A stretch of 64,000 bases of DNA from Symsagittifera roscoffensis (taxonomy: Eukaryota; Xenacoelomorpha; Acoela; Convolutidae): contig NC_087065.1 in the NCBI RefSeq assembly GCF_963678635.1, positions 76,609,786 to 76,673,785 of the forward strand, read 5' to 3'. This document shows positions 1 to 9,780 of the stretch, piece after piece. The translations under genes were made by a program, and so were the position numbers. The notes beneath the pieces are model-generated. The model searched no databases and was not told the DNA's origin. It worked only from the letters and a program-made list of their open reading frames with translations. Position 1 is the first letter of the stretch. The number at the start of each line of letters is the position of its first letter.

Positions 1-606
1 TAAGAAGGGGCTGAATAGCGGTTCTCCGTGATGAGCTGTACAGCTCGTATGTTGGTCCTTTCTCTCGTGGATATATAGTCTCAACAGTTGAGCTAATCAA
101 TGAAAGTGGTGAAAACGTGATCAAATAATTTACGGTTCAAGACTTTTGATTTCTTTATTAAGAATGATTTTTTTTCAAGATGAGTTTTTACGAGTCGATG
201 AACGTAGTTAAGACTCTTATTTAGGCAGTTATGATTTTTTTTTTGGTTTTTTCAGAAAAAATTGTGAAATTTGTTCAGGCTCAAATCTGATTTTTCTTGG
301 TTTGGCTTTTAATTTCAGCTCTTTTCCTTCCTTCAACGAACTATTTACAAATTCAAGACTACGGAGATAGTGCTGGTAATTATTTACAATCTAGCCAATC
401 AATGAACAAAGTAAAATAAGTAATCAAATAAACCAATCACAGATCAAGACGATGTCGATTCATCTTTCACAATAAAATGTGAAGATTTTAGTACACAATT
501 TTTTAAAAATCCATTAAATTGAAGCAAAAATCAGTTTATTTATTATTTCATTACTGTTTGTTGGTGATGTAATTTTGTTTTAAGCGACTGTTGTTTTTGC
601 GTGTAG
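1..606 (+). other. Start of window, intron of the cyclase gene
   Basis: AT-rich with no coding stretch that fits upstream C1 sequence. It ends at the TGTAG acceptor of the first visible exon. Confidence 0.55.
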
Positions 607-765
607 GAGCGTCCAGACCATGCGAAGTGTTCGATCAACATGGGGCTGGCCATGATCCAGGCCATACACCAGTTTGACATAGACAGACAGCAGAGTGTGC
701 AGATGAGGGTGGGCGTGCATACTGGCAAAGTGATCTGCGGAGTTGTTGGAGTCAGAAGACACAAA
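607..765 (+). CDS. ADCY9-like: ADCY9-like exon a (C1 catalytic core)
   Basis: 53 codons in phase 0 after acceptor TGTAG and before donor GTAAG. Encodes [16 protein letters not shown] through VRRHK, the part of C1 with the conserved MRVGVHTG and CGVVG strands. The next exon continues directly with FDILSDD, the place of FDVWSND in relatives. Confidence 0.9.
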
Positions 766-3700
766 GTAAGTCAAGTCACAGAGACACAGCAATCATGGGA
801 TAATAAGCAACGAACTGCTGGAACAGACAAGTAAGGCAAAAAAGGAATCGAATTTGGAAAAACATTTGCCTGCAACCGACCCAGTTTCAGGTGACCTTGA
901 GGCAAAAGTTTTTTGTGAACAATTGGTGTTTGCATGCCAATTTTTTAGAATAGGATATATGCTTAATTGTACACTATTGATAGCAAGTGTCTTAACGCAC
1001 GCGCAGCGTTGTGTGATTGTACGATGCTACTTTTTCCCCAAGCTAAGTCGCAAATAAAAGTTCTTCTTTTGGTGGCACTTTTGCCAATGTCAAAGTGCTA
1101 AACGGGGAAATTTTGAGGCTGAAGGCAGCATTAGCATGATAATACCATGTGCTTTGACATTTGATTAGTAGTAAGTAAACACAGTTGGGTAGTAAGTTAA
1201 CGCATTTTTTTTAATTCATCGAATGAACCGAAAAAAGTTGTTTGTTTCATATAACAGTATAAAAATGAAGACTCGATATCAGAAACTTTCAATCTTAACA
1301 TATTTCGAGAGTTTTTGAAATACACAATTTATACACAGTTTGGCTTTATACGTTATATTTTTTCTACATCAAAAATATTGTGGTTGCATTTAGCTTATTA
1401 CATTCCTAATTATTGCATACAAATTTTGTTTTTGTGAAATTTGAGATTCAGTGTTGCACCTTGTCTTTGTTTCTTTAAGCGTCAGTGGCACAATTGTGTA
1501 GGGAAGCCAACTGGAAAACTTGAATGTCCGAGGAAAGAGGATTAATTCCTGTAGAGGTATTTTTTTCAGAACTCCTTAGTTTTTTTTTACCGTTTTACAG
1601 TTACTGCTAGGCGTTGGTTCGCTTCTGACTATAAGGTACTACACTTTTTTCCTGTAAAATACTTTTTTAATAGTCACTGAACGTAGTGAAAGATTTTTTT
1701 TGTGTTTGTTTTCCACGATAAGTATTAAAATGCTCGAATAACTACAGATGTGCATTCGCATTCATACTTAATAGTGCATTTAAAATGCACCAAGGTATAT
1801 ATGTACTTTTGAGTTGAATTGAAATTTATCTGCTCTCTGAATAAAACGTGAAATTGGCGCGAAAAAACGTGATTTTTTATATTTCCCAGCGGAATCAAAA
1901 CTTTATTTATTGATCCAGTTTTCTCTAATTGGGTCAATTGTATCAACAAAAGGTCAATCAAGAAATCTTCTTGAAATTTAAAGAGCAATAAGGCCATTTT
2001 TGAAAGAGTATTTTTAACTTTGAAAATCGAAAGATGAAGTTTTTCAAAAACAAGTCAGTTTATCTTCTGTTTCCTTGCATTCATTGATTCTTTTTCAACA
2101 GTCCGTTGGTATCATTACTTTCTTCCCGTACTTATTTTAGCCCGTGGTTCGCGTGTGCCTCTGCTGACTTTAGGTTCTGTAGTGATGAAGTACCAGAGCA
2201 TAAATGCAATGCGCCTATGGACGTTTTTTGACTTAATGGGTAAAACTGTACATTTTGAAAGTGATCTTTTATTGCAGTATGTACATTAGATCAATAACCA
2301 GCTATTAAGTGCAGCCAAGGTTAACGATATTAACACAGACTATTATATTACTAATAGCTTTTTAGCTTCAAGGTATATTTTGAGTTCGCCTTGGTATATT
2401 TTTTCGCTTAAAGCCTTTATTCTGCCTAATTAGTTTCGGCTTATTTTATCAGCGTAGTGACTTAATTTTGATTCATTTCAATGTAAACATTTTATGTGCT
2501 CACCTCTGGATTGCACAAATTGCTAAAATCTCAAAAGAAATTATAGTTCAAGTTTTTCATGACAACAATTTTTTCTATTCCTTTTTTTCGGCTTGATATG
2601 TTTCAGCCTTTTTTACATCAACTTAATGGCCTCATAGTGCGCCTCAAAATTTATTGGTGCGTGTGTATGTTCTGAGGCAGAGGGGGACGTAATATGGTTT
2701 TTTAGTCTTAATTTTTTCCGGCTTTTTTATTTCTTTTTTTTTTCATTTTCCTTTTTTTCCGGCTGAATAGGTTTCGGACTATATTATATCGTCTTGGTGA
2801 CTTCATTCTGGTTTATTTGACGAGCAAATAATGTTTTGTGTATGTGTGTTTTGAGGGCGAGGGAGATTTCTTAACTTTTTATTAGTCATGATTTTTTTCG
2901 GCTTGATGAGTTTCTGATAAAGTATTCTCGACTTCGTTACCGCTTGTCAATTTTTCACCCGATGTTAGTTTCAAGTTCTTTTGTCTAGTCTGTCCGATGC
3001 TAATTCTTTGGCATGTTTTTGTTTCAAAATTAGCCTTATTCATTTTAATAGATCTAGTTTTTTGACATTTTCGATTTTTTTTCCGAATTAGCGGCTTTCA
3101 TGTTTTATATCGCAAGTGATGCGAAGCTCAGCTTCGCCTCTGTGTAATAAAAACGATCGCAGATGAAATATCATGGGTTAAATTGTGAAATATATATCCG
3201 AAGAGCGGTTGAAGAGCTTGGAAAAGCAATGAAGTTAAGAGGATAAAAAATTAAAAGGAAACAGACCGGAGAATGAAATTAACTGGAAGTATTCCATATT
3301 AGTTTTTCTTGATATAGGCGATTGATTCCTTCTTTCCTATGCTAGACTCAAATCTTAAGCCTATATATGAACCTTTGCTTTCGCCGGAAAGATTGAGGTA
3401 GCGTAGTGAAACAACTTACCAAATAGACATTCCTTCTCAGCTATGGAAGCTTCATTTGTTACTTCGTAGGCGTGATACATCTTTTTAATTTTAATTTTGG
3501 CGTCATAGATCAAACTTTAATTAATTAGTTTTAATTTAAATAATTTATTTAAATTAGGTCATCATTAATTGAACTTTAATATGTTGGTTTTAATTTAATC
3601 GTTAATTTATTTTTGGTCGTCGTAGATCCAACCATGAGCTGGTCACAGCGAATCTACACACCCAGAAAGGGTACATTTTCGAAGCGATCTCAAACTGTAT

Positions 3701-6700
3701 CCATTAGATTTAACTCGGGTTTTTTCCATCGTGAGTGGCTTGGGAAATGGAGCAGATGATTCTTCCCCGATTTTCCATAACGTGAAATGATTTGTGTTGT
3801 TTTTCTGTAGTTCGATATCCTGTCGGATGACGTGTTCATCGCCAATGACATGGAGTCCTCGGGGGAGCCGAGTGCAGTCCACATCTCCGAGTACACCCGG
3901 ATGGCCCTGGACAAGAATGGAGACGGGGACCAGTTCGTCCTCAAAGAGTTCAAACCAGACGAGGAGAAGAGCTCGAAACTGTCTCGCAAACCATGTCAGT
4001 ATAATTCTCAGCAGGGAGCGGGGAAAAAAGAAAAAATTTTGGTCGGAAAAAGTATTTTTCAAATTTTTTTATGGCGGCCAAAAAAAGATTTTAAAAAATT
4101 TAACAACACAAAACACAAACTCCAGTTTATGGTTTTTTAAAAAATTTTGCTGTTTTTAGGGCAATTTTGGGCAAATTTATGTTTTTGCGTTTTTGTGCAA
4201 TTTTTACTTAATTACGAGCAAAAAAGTTTTTAAAAAAGTAGTTACTTTTTCAGCTCCCTGGCATTCAGTCCGCTGAAAGTAGCGAGACGTTAAACAAAGA
4301 TTTTTTCAGAAGTACGTTTCATTTCTACGGTTCATTGATAGAGGTGTTAGTGGAGCTGAAACATCATTATGCAGTGAAGCATCAAGCAAGACAAAAAAAT
4401 GAACCTTCAGTACTGAAAAAATTTCGGAACCATTAGGACATTGATTAATCCCACGTGCAACCCTTTTAATATAAAAGCTATAGAAAACGACACTGTTACA
4501 AAACAGAAAAAAGCTAAGATTCTTCTGTTTTTTTTTAATAAATATGCAGCCATATTGTTTTTTTTTGGCTTAGTCGTTAGTCGCGCTTTAAAAATGTGGA
4601 TAAAAAGCGATCTAATTTGTCAATTTTGGAATTTTTTTGCAATATTTCGTCCATAGCTTACAAAGTATGGTCAATATATGGTCTTTAAGGTCGAAAAAAA
4701 AGTTGTAGTCTATTCGTTTGCAATTTTAAGTCAAGTAAACAAAATATATCGGTTTGGCATGATTGATGATTATATCCATTTTCATTAAGATAAGGACAAC
4801 AACTCATTTCTTATTTTCGTTTTCTAGTAGAATTTTGTTTTGTTTCAGACAAGAAGACGTATCTGGTGAGCAAGAAATTTGGATCAGATGACCAGCAAAC
4901 CAATACAGGATCGCCGGTGAGATAGAGAATTGTGTTTTTGGAGAAAAGTGTTTTAAAAAGTCGACGAACGTTGTTCAGACTCTAATATAGGTCACGATGA
5001 TTTTTTCCTCGGAAAAGTCTTAAAATTTCTGCAGGCTTAAATTTACTTTTTCGCTGTTTGACTCTTTTTAAGTTCAGTGCTTTTCCATTGTTAAAAGGAA
5101 GGCAAAATCCACTATCGAGCAGCAAAAATGTAAAGGTCACGAAAAACGCGATCGACTTCTAGTTTCGAAAATGGAAATTAATTATCAGATATCCCAGTGA
5201 AATCAAAGTTTTGCGTATTGATCCAGTTTTCCAATTTGGGTGAGTTTTCTCAAAAAAATGCTTAACATAAATTGTTATAGAAATTCAAAGTGGTTTAAGG
5301 GCATCCATTTTTTGAATTTTGAAATTTTAGATTTTTATTTAAAAAACAAGTCAGTGTTTTTTGTTTACTTGCGTTCATTGACTCTTTTCCAACTGTCATT
5401 TGGCTATGTTTTTAGTTGTCATACGATTAGTTATAATCCGTGTTCTGTGAAGTTTTATGGTATTAGTGCACAGGGCCATGACAAAGGTTTTTTTTATTGG
5501 TACATGTCTCAGCTTTTTTAATCTATGAATCAGCTCAGACACAATTTAATAAAGTTTTAGTTTGAGTCAGTTGTTTATTTTAGTCGAAGAAAGCGAAGGA
5601 AAGCTGTTCACAACAGGGTGAATCGAAAACAGATGCAGATGGTGTAGACAAGAAAAACTCCGTGGCTGCTTCCACTTCGATCGCGGTGGCCGGCGCCACA
5701 ACTGGCGAGAGCTCCACAGATGACAAACTCACTAAGGGCTCTGAGAAGAAGGAACAGGATGCCGGAGCTCTAGGAGTCCTCGAGGACAACAGCGAAGAAC
5801 AACTGATCAAACTACTGGAGAGGAGAGGCACCAGCATCCATATATTCACGGACACCCCAATCAACTTGGCCACTCTGTGGTTCAAAGGCTCCCTCGAAAC
5901 CGAGTACAAATTGTTCTTCCGAGAGAAAATCATGGACGAAGTCTCGCATGAACATCTGAAGTGTACTGCGTTTGTGTATGACTTACTTCCAACTGCTATT
6001 CTGTACACAGTCGTGGCGTTCTGCTTGATTGTGAGCAGCGTAGTGCACAAGGAGCCTTTGGCGGTCAGCTTCTACATAGTTTTGGTGGTGATCTCAATAC
6101 TAGTGTTTCTGATTCTAGCGTTCCATCTTATATTTGTCTCGAGCGAGAGCCACAGGGAGTCTCTGTCAGTGATAGTAAGTGGGTGGATTCCCTGCCATGT
6201 TTCGGGACTGCTCATGCTGTTTGCACCTATTGCACTCTTGATAGCCTACGCCACGTGCTCTTTCGAGCTCTCACCCTACTTCTGCTATATTAGCGTTCTT
6301 CTCTGGATCCATTTTGCTAACTACCCTAGACTAAGCACTCTGGTCAAAGTTCTCGTTCTTCTCATTTCTACGATCATTATAGCTATTCCGCTCAATGTCA
6401 ACAGTCTCTGCTGCGACGGAAGCTCAAACAGAACCATAGAAGTGAACGGCACAGAAATAAACATCCAACTTCCTCTGTCGGTTTTCTCAGGCCGACATCC
6501 GATTAGAGTTGAATTAGTCCTTCAATACGTGCTTTTGTGTGTGTTTGTTTGGATGCTCAGTGTAGATTTCGAAACGATGATTCGCGCCAATTTCCACGCG
6601 GATATTCAAGAACGTGATCGTAAAACGGAAATGGTTCGAATGAACGAAAAAACGCAGACGAAACTTCAAAATATTATGCCTGCATATGTTGTGGACTATT

Positions 6701-8822
6701 TCAACGAAACAAACACTAGAGTTTACAGTGCGTCGAGGCATAATGTCGGCATAATTTTCTTCTTCGTCGATTTCTGGGCGAGTTACTCGGAGGACTACAA
6801 GTCGGGCGCCGAGTACATTAGACTGCTGAACGAACTGGTCTCGGATTTCGACGCGTTGCTGGACAAAGACGAATACAAGTTCGTGATTTATCTGTGAAAT
6901 CATATTTAGTGAACAGTGTTGTTCACAGAAAAATTTGGAAGGGAGGGTGGTTTTTAGAATTTTTTGAACCTATTTTTGTAGGTCGAGTTTTTGTCAAAAT
7001 CTGGATAATAAATATTATCCCCATCGGAACGCCACTAAAAATGAAATTTACGATCATGTGAATTTATTTAGTTTTAATATTGGAAGGTTCATATCAAATG
7101 AAAATTACTCGCTGACGTTTGTCCATAGCAAAAGACTGAAACTTTATTTTTTATCATTACCTGGCCCAGGTGATTAGAAGGTGGTAAAATTTATGGCGGT
7201 ATATATATTAGCCGAAGCATAAATCATACAAGTTCAATCAATATGTCTGCAACAATCATGGGATCTTGATACACGGCTTGAAATTGAAATTTGTATATTC
7301 TTAGACTCTGAATTAGTCCTATGGGTGGATATATTTACTAGGTACCATAGGAGGGGGTTGGGTGGAGGTGGGCTTATTAACATGATCCCAATTTTTTATA
7401 TGTACTGCAAAGAACATAACAAATTACTCAACTTTCCGTTTGTTGAATTGAACTTTCTTCGGTGCCTTTTCCCATATACTCAAGGTATGAATGAACAAAT
7501 GGGATTTCGAGCATGTTTGAATACCTATTTGTGACAATTTAGGTACGTGGAGAAGATCAAGACAATCTCGTCGACTTATATGGCTGCGAGTAATTTGAAC
7601 CCTGCCTACAATGACGCAGACTGGAAACTGCAGCTGTCTGCTCTCATGCACTTCATGCTCGAACTCAAGCAGAAACTCATAGAGTTCTGCCAAGACATCC
7701 CAGGTGCCATGAAATTGTTGATTTGCTCCACTTAAAAATAAGCGAAAGTCATGTTTGAAGGGAGCAAAATTCCCTGCTGAATAAAGAGCTGCTATAGCAA
7801 CCAATAACTCGAAAGAAAAGCTGCTAGAAAAAAAAACTATTTTTTGTTTTTGGCTCGTTTCTGAGAAATTTTAACCTTTTTGCTGTCTATACGAATTGAA
7901 ATTAAGCACCTCAGCGATGCTTCATCATGTCGAGGTGTTTTAGGTCAGGCCACATATATTTCGAAGGGTGGTATTAACTATGGACCTGTGACTGCCGGTG
8001 TGATCGGGTCCTCCAAGCTGCACTTCGACATCTGGGGTGATGCGGTGAATGTCTCCAGCAGAATGTACAGCACGGGAGACAGCAACATGCTTCAGATGAC
8101 AGAGAGAACAAAAAATGCACTCATAGAGGTAAATTGTTATAGTATATTTTAAAATAAGTTTTGGCCAACTGATGAAATAGTTTTCACACTCGTTTCTGCA
8201 TAAAGAATGAATTAAAATAAAACTGGTTAACTGTTTCCTGTGCACATTTTTGCGTATGAAAATTTTGACTGTTTATTTGAAATTTCAAATTTGACTTTGT
8301 AAACTTCAAAATACAATAATTTGCTAATCAAAGTTGAATTTCAAAAAATCATATCATGGGGGGGGGGTAATTATCGAAATCCGTCGAAACATTATTTATC
8401 AATGATGGAAATCAGCAGCCCTGAGCTCTATTCTTAGGTCTATTTTTCTACGCTGTTAATTGTTGCCCTACCCAACTCTCAATCATTATGAGCCTCCGAG
8501 CAATCAATCATGGTCGAAGTGTATAGGGGTGTAGTCATGGTACATTTCCAGGACCATGCTAGCTATTTCCACATTGCAAGGAGGAATGTGGTTGGGGTAA
8601 TTAATAATATCCATTTCCTGCAGTTTGTTTTCAAACATAAAGCGATGAGCTGTAAAAGTTTCGATGAGCTTTTTGTAGAGAATGCATGCTTTTTGTGGTT
8701 GCATATGCATGACCAGGTGTTTTTGGTTTTAGGCCAAATGGGAATCTGAGAAATTCGTCTACCGGAAGAAAGTTTTCGTCAAGGGCAAAGGCGACATGGA
8801 AACATATTACTTCAAGCATTAA
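607..8822 (+). CDS. ADCY9-like: Adenylyl cyclase, ADCY9-like (3' part, 7 exons, 5' end outside window)
   Basis: Membrane-bound class III adenylyl cyclase, converting ATP to cAMP at the cytoplasmic face. Exons join as 607-765, 3811-3994, 4849-4916, 5584-6878, 7543-7703, 7944-8128, 8733-8822; all reading phases agree and give 713 residues plus stop. Domain order: end of C1 ([29 protein letters not shown]), a charged C1b linker, a second hydrophobic block with a glycosylatable loop (NRT, NGT), then C2. C2 keeps EKIKTI (purine-binding Lys), [13 protein letters not shown] (Asp, Asn, Arg of the active site) and [10 protein letters not shown] (phosphate-binding Lys). Spacing in C2 fits ADCY9 residue for residue as I recall it ([25 protein letters not shown]). 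The tail ends six residues after the KGKG motif block, far shorter than vertebrate ADCY9. The first membrane domain and start of C1 lie upstream of position 1. Family assignment is firm; the ADCY9 subtype is an inference. Confidence 0.9.
766..3810 (+). other. Intron of the cyclase gene, filled by dispersed repeat R1
   Basis: No exon seen. Positions about 1000-1560 resemble 15120-16260 (both share CTAAGTCGCAAATAAAAG), and 3100-3146 holds the R1 end hairpin (GCGAAGCT / AGCTTCGC followed by CTCTGTGTAAT). A segment at about 1730-2130 recurs near 4940-5420, 9820-10420 and 46790-47200. Confidence 0.6.
3811..3994 (+). CDS. ADCY9-like: ADCY9-like exon b (end of C1)
   Basis: Acceptor TTTCTGTAG, donor GTCAGT, ends in phase 1. 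Encodes [18 protein letters not shown] and AVHISEYT, the usual end of C1, then an acidic linker ([11 protein letters not shown]). The Trp of the common DVWS motif is Leu here (DILS). Surrounding introns are AT-rich and open reading ceases at both splice sites. Confidence 0.88.
4849..4916 (+). CDS. ADCY9-like: ADCY9-like exon c (C1/C1b junction)
   Basis: A 68-base exon after TGTTTCAG and before GTGAGA. Phase 1 in, phase 0 out. Encodes [17 protein letters not shown], matching the KTYLI strand that closes C1 in adenylyl cyclases, then the beginning of the linker. Confidence 0.85.
4917..5583 (+). other. Intron with a fragment of a dispersed repeat
   Basis: The stretch at about 4940-5420 is diverged from, but clearly related to, 1730-2130, 9820-10420 and 46790-47200 (shared CATTGA(T/C)TCTTTTCCAACT-type core). 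No coding signal is seen. Confidence 0.5.
5584..6878 (+). CDS. ADCY9-like: ADCY9-like exon d (linker, second membrane domain, start of C2)
   Basis: Long exon starting after TTTTAG. It encodes a charged cytoplasmic linker of roughly 100 residues, then six hydrophobic segments (first near [14 protein letters not shown], last near [12 protein letters not shown]), with an extracellular loop holding NRT and NGT sequons, as in family members. It then enters C2 ([26 protein letters not shown]). I place the donor at AA|GTTCGT (6879) because it preserves phase 2 and keeps C2 the same length as ADCY9 (DEYKYVEKIK). The alternative donor GTGAAA at 6893 would add five residues. Confidence 0.88.
7543..7703 (+). 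CDS. ADCY9-like: ADCY9-like exon e (C2)
   Basis: After acceptor AATTTAG, encodes [16 protein letters not shown], the C2 segment with the adenine-contacting Lys, followed by an amphipathic helix ([17 protein letters not shown]). Ends in phase 1 at CCAG|GTGCC. Phase and length fit the flanking exons. Confidence 0.88.
7944..8128 (+). CDS. ADCY9-like: ADCY9-like exon f (C2 active site)
   Basis: Acceptor TTTTAG, donor GTAAAT. Encodes [13 protein letters not shown] and [13 protein letters not shown]; the latter carries the Asp, Asn and Arg that C2 contributes to substrate binding. An unbroken catalytic motif argues for an active enzyme. Confidence 0.9.
8733..8822 (+). CDS. ADCY9-like: ADCY9-like terminal exon
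   Basis: Acceptor GGTTTTAG. 29 codons and TAA. Encodes [20 protein letters not shown], with the Lys that binds the triphosphate, then YFKH and stop. A possible poly(A) signal AATAAA is at 9324-9329. No long C-terminal tail follows. Confidence 0.88.
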   Translation, partial: AKWESEKFVYRKKVFVKGKGDMETYYFKH

Positions 8823-9702
8823 AGCTCAGACGGACGACAGGTTAATTGGCAGAATAGATAATGAATCCGCAATTTTCCAATCAAGGTTTCAAATCCCAAC
8901 TTCAGTATATGAATTTAGAATGAATTTTGTATTTTTAGTTGCTTCTATTTGCAGAATTCGTTACAGGTGCGGTTTTGTAATTAATATAATTCAATTTGTA
9001 GTGGCTTTGTTATTTCACTCAGCTGCGTTTGTGAATACCCCTGGCGATCCTTAGAATTTACAGCTTATTGGAGTTTGGCCATAAGAAAATCCCATTTTAT
9101 TGGACGACTGGAGCGATATGTACCGAAAACTTCTTTGTACTTGAATTTAGTTATCTTCTAATCTATCCCTATATCTATAACTACTGAAGAATAATTTATA
9201 CAGAAAAATCAGGGTTGAAAGATTGATGTGGCTACTAAAATACCTATATGTGGTCGAGTTTTGTAAAACAGTATGATAACACAAATATGATTGCTTTAAT
9301 TAATAGATGAATTATGAATTGTAAATAAAAGTTAAATTTAATTTCTAATCGATATATCAGATTTTTAAAAGAAACATTCTGCGATTCTGAGAATCATAAG
9401 AAGCTGAGGAAAACATGTTCCGTGAAAAGATTAGAACCAAAATCGTTCATAAAGTGCTATTCTGACGATTTGATCAACGCTAAGTAGCTGTCAATCATTA
9501 TGGTTTTGCATTTTTTTTCACTCTAAAAATAAGGTGAAGTACTTAACTAAGTGATAATTAAGGTAAGTTTCACCTCAATAATGCCATAAAATTACTTAAA
9601 GTAAAAGCTTACCTTAAAATATTAAGGTAACTTAATGTAGATTCAGGTATGATTATTTCAGATTAGGTTTGCTTTGCTTTTGTTTGGTGAAGCAGAATTA
9701 AA
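8823..9702. other. Intergenic spacer, 3' region of the cyclase gene and promoter side of the next gene
   Basis: 880 bases between the cyclase stop and the next start codon. It holds a likely poly(A) signal at 9324-9329 and, from about 9530 to 9650, a cluster of inverted repeats. No ORF of note. Confidence 0.5.
9609..9630. promoter_or_regulatory. Palindrome upstream of the C8orf34-like gene
   Basis: Arms TTACCTTAA and TTAAGGTAA, 9 bases each with a 4-base spacer, about 70 bases upstream of the ATG at 9703. A further pair AGGTGAA / TTCACCT lies at about 9531-9575. It may be a protein-binding site or just an old foldback; there is no direct evidence of regulation. Confidence 0.3.
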
Positions 9703-9780
9703 ATGAGTGGAAGTAAAGTGCAGTTGTACTTGGAGAGGCACCGCATCAGCGATGTGTTCGACCACCTCATGAAGAATCTG
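9703..9780 (+). CDS. C8orf34-like: C8orf34-like exon 1
   Basis: 26 codons from ATG to donor GTTAGT, phase 0. Encodes MSGSKVQLYLERHRIS and DVFDHLMKNL, the first helix of the docking domain. The start is the first ATG after an AT-rich, stop-filled leader. Confidence 0.8.

Noticed and set aside
6514-6903. Minus-strand ORF of 129 codons opposite the cyclase exon
   Set aside because: Shadow of the real coding frame; the opposite strand has the cyclase motifs and splice sites.
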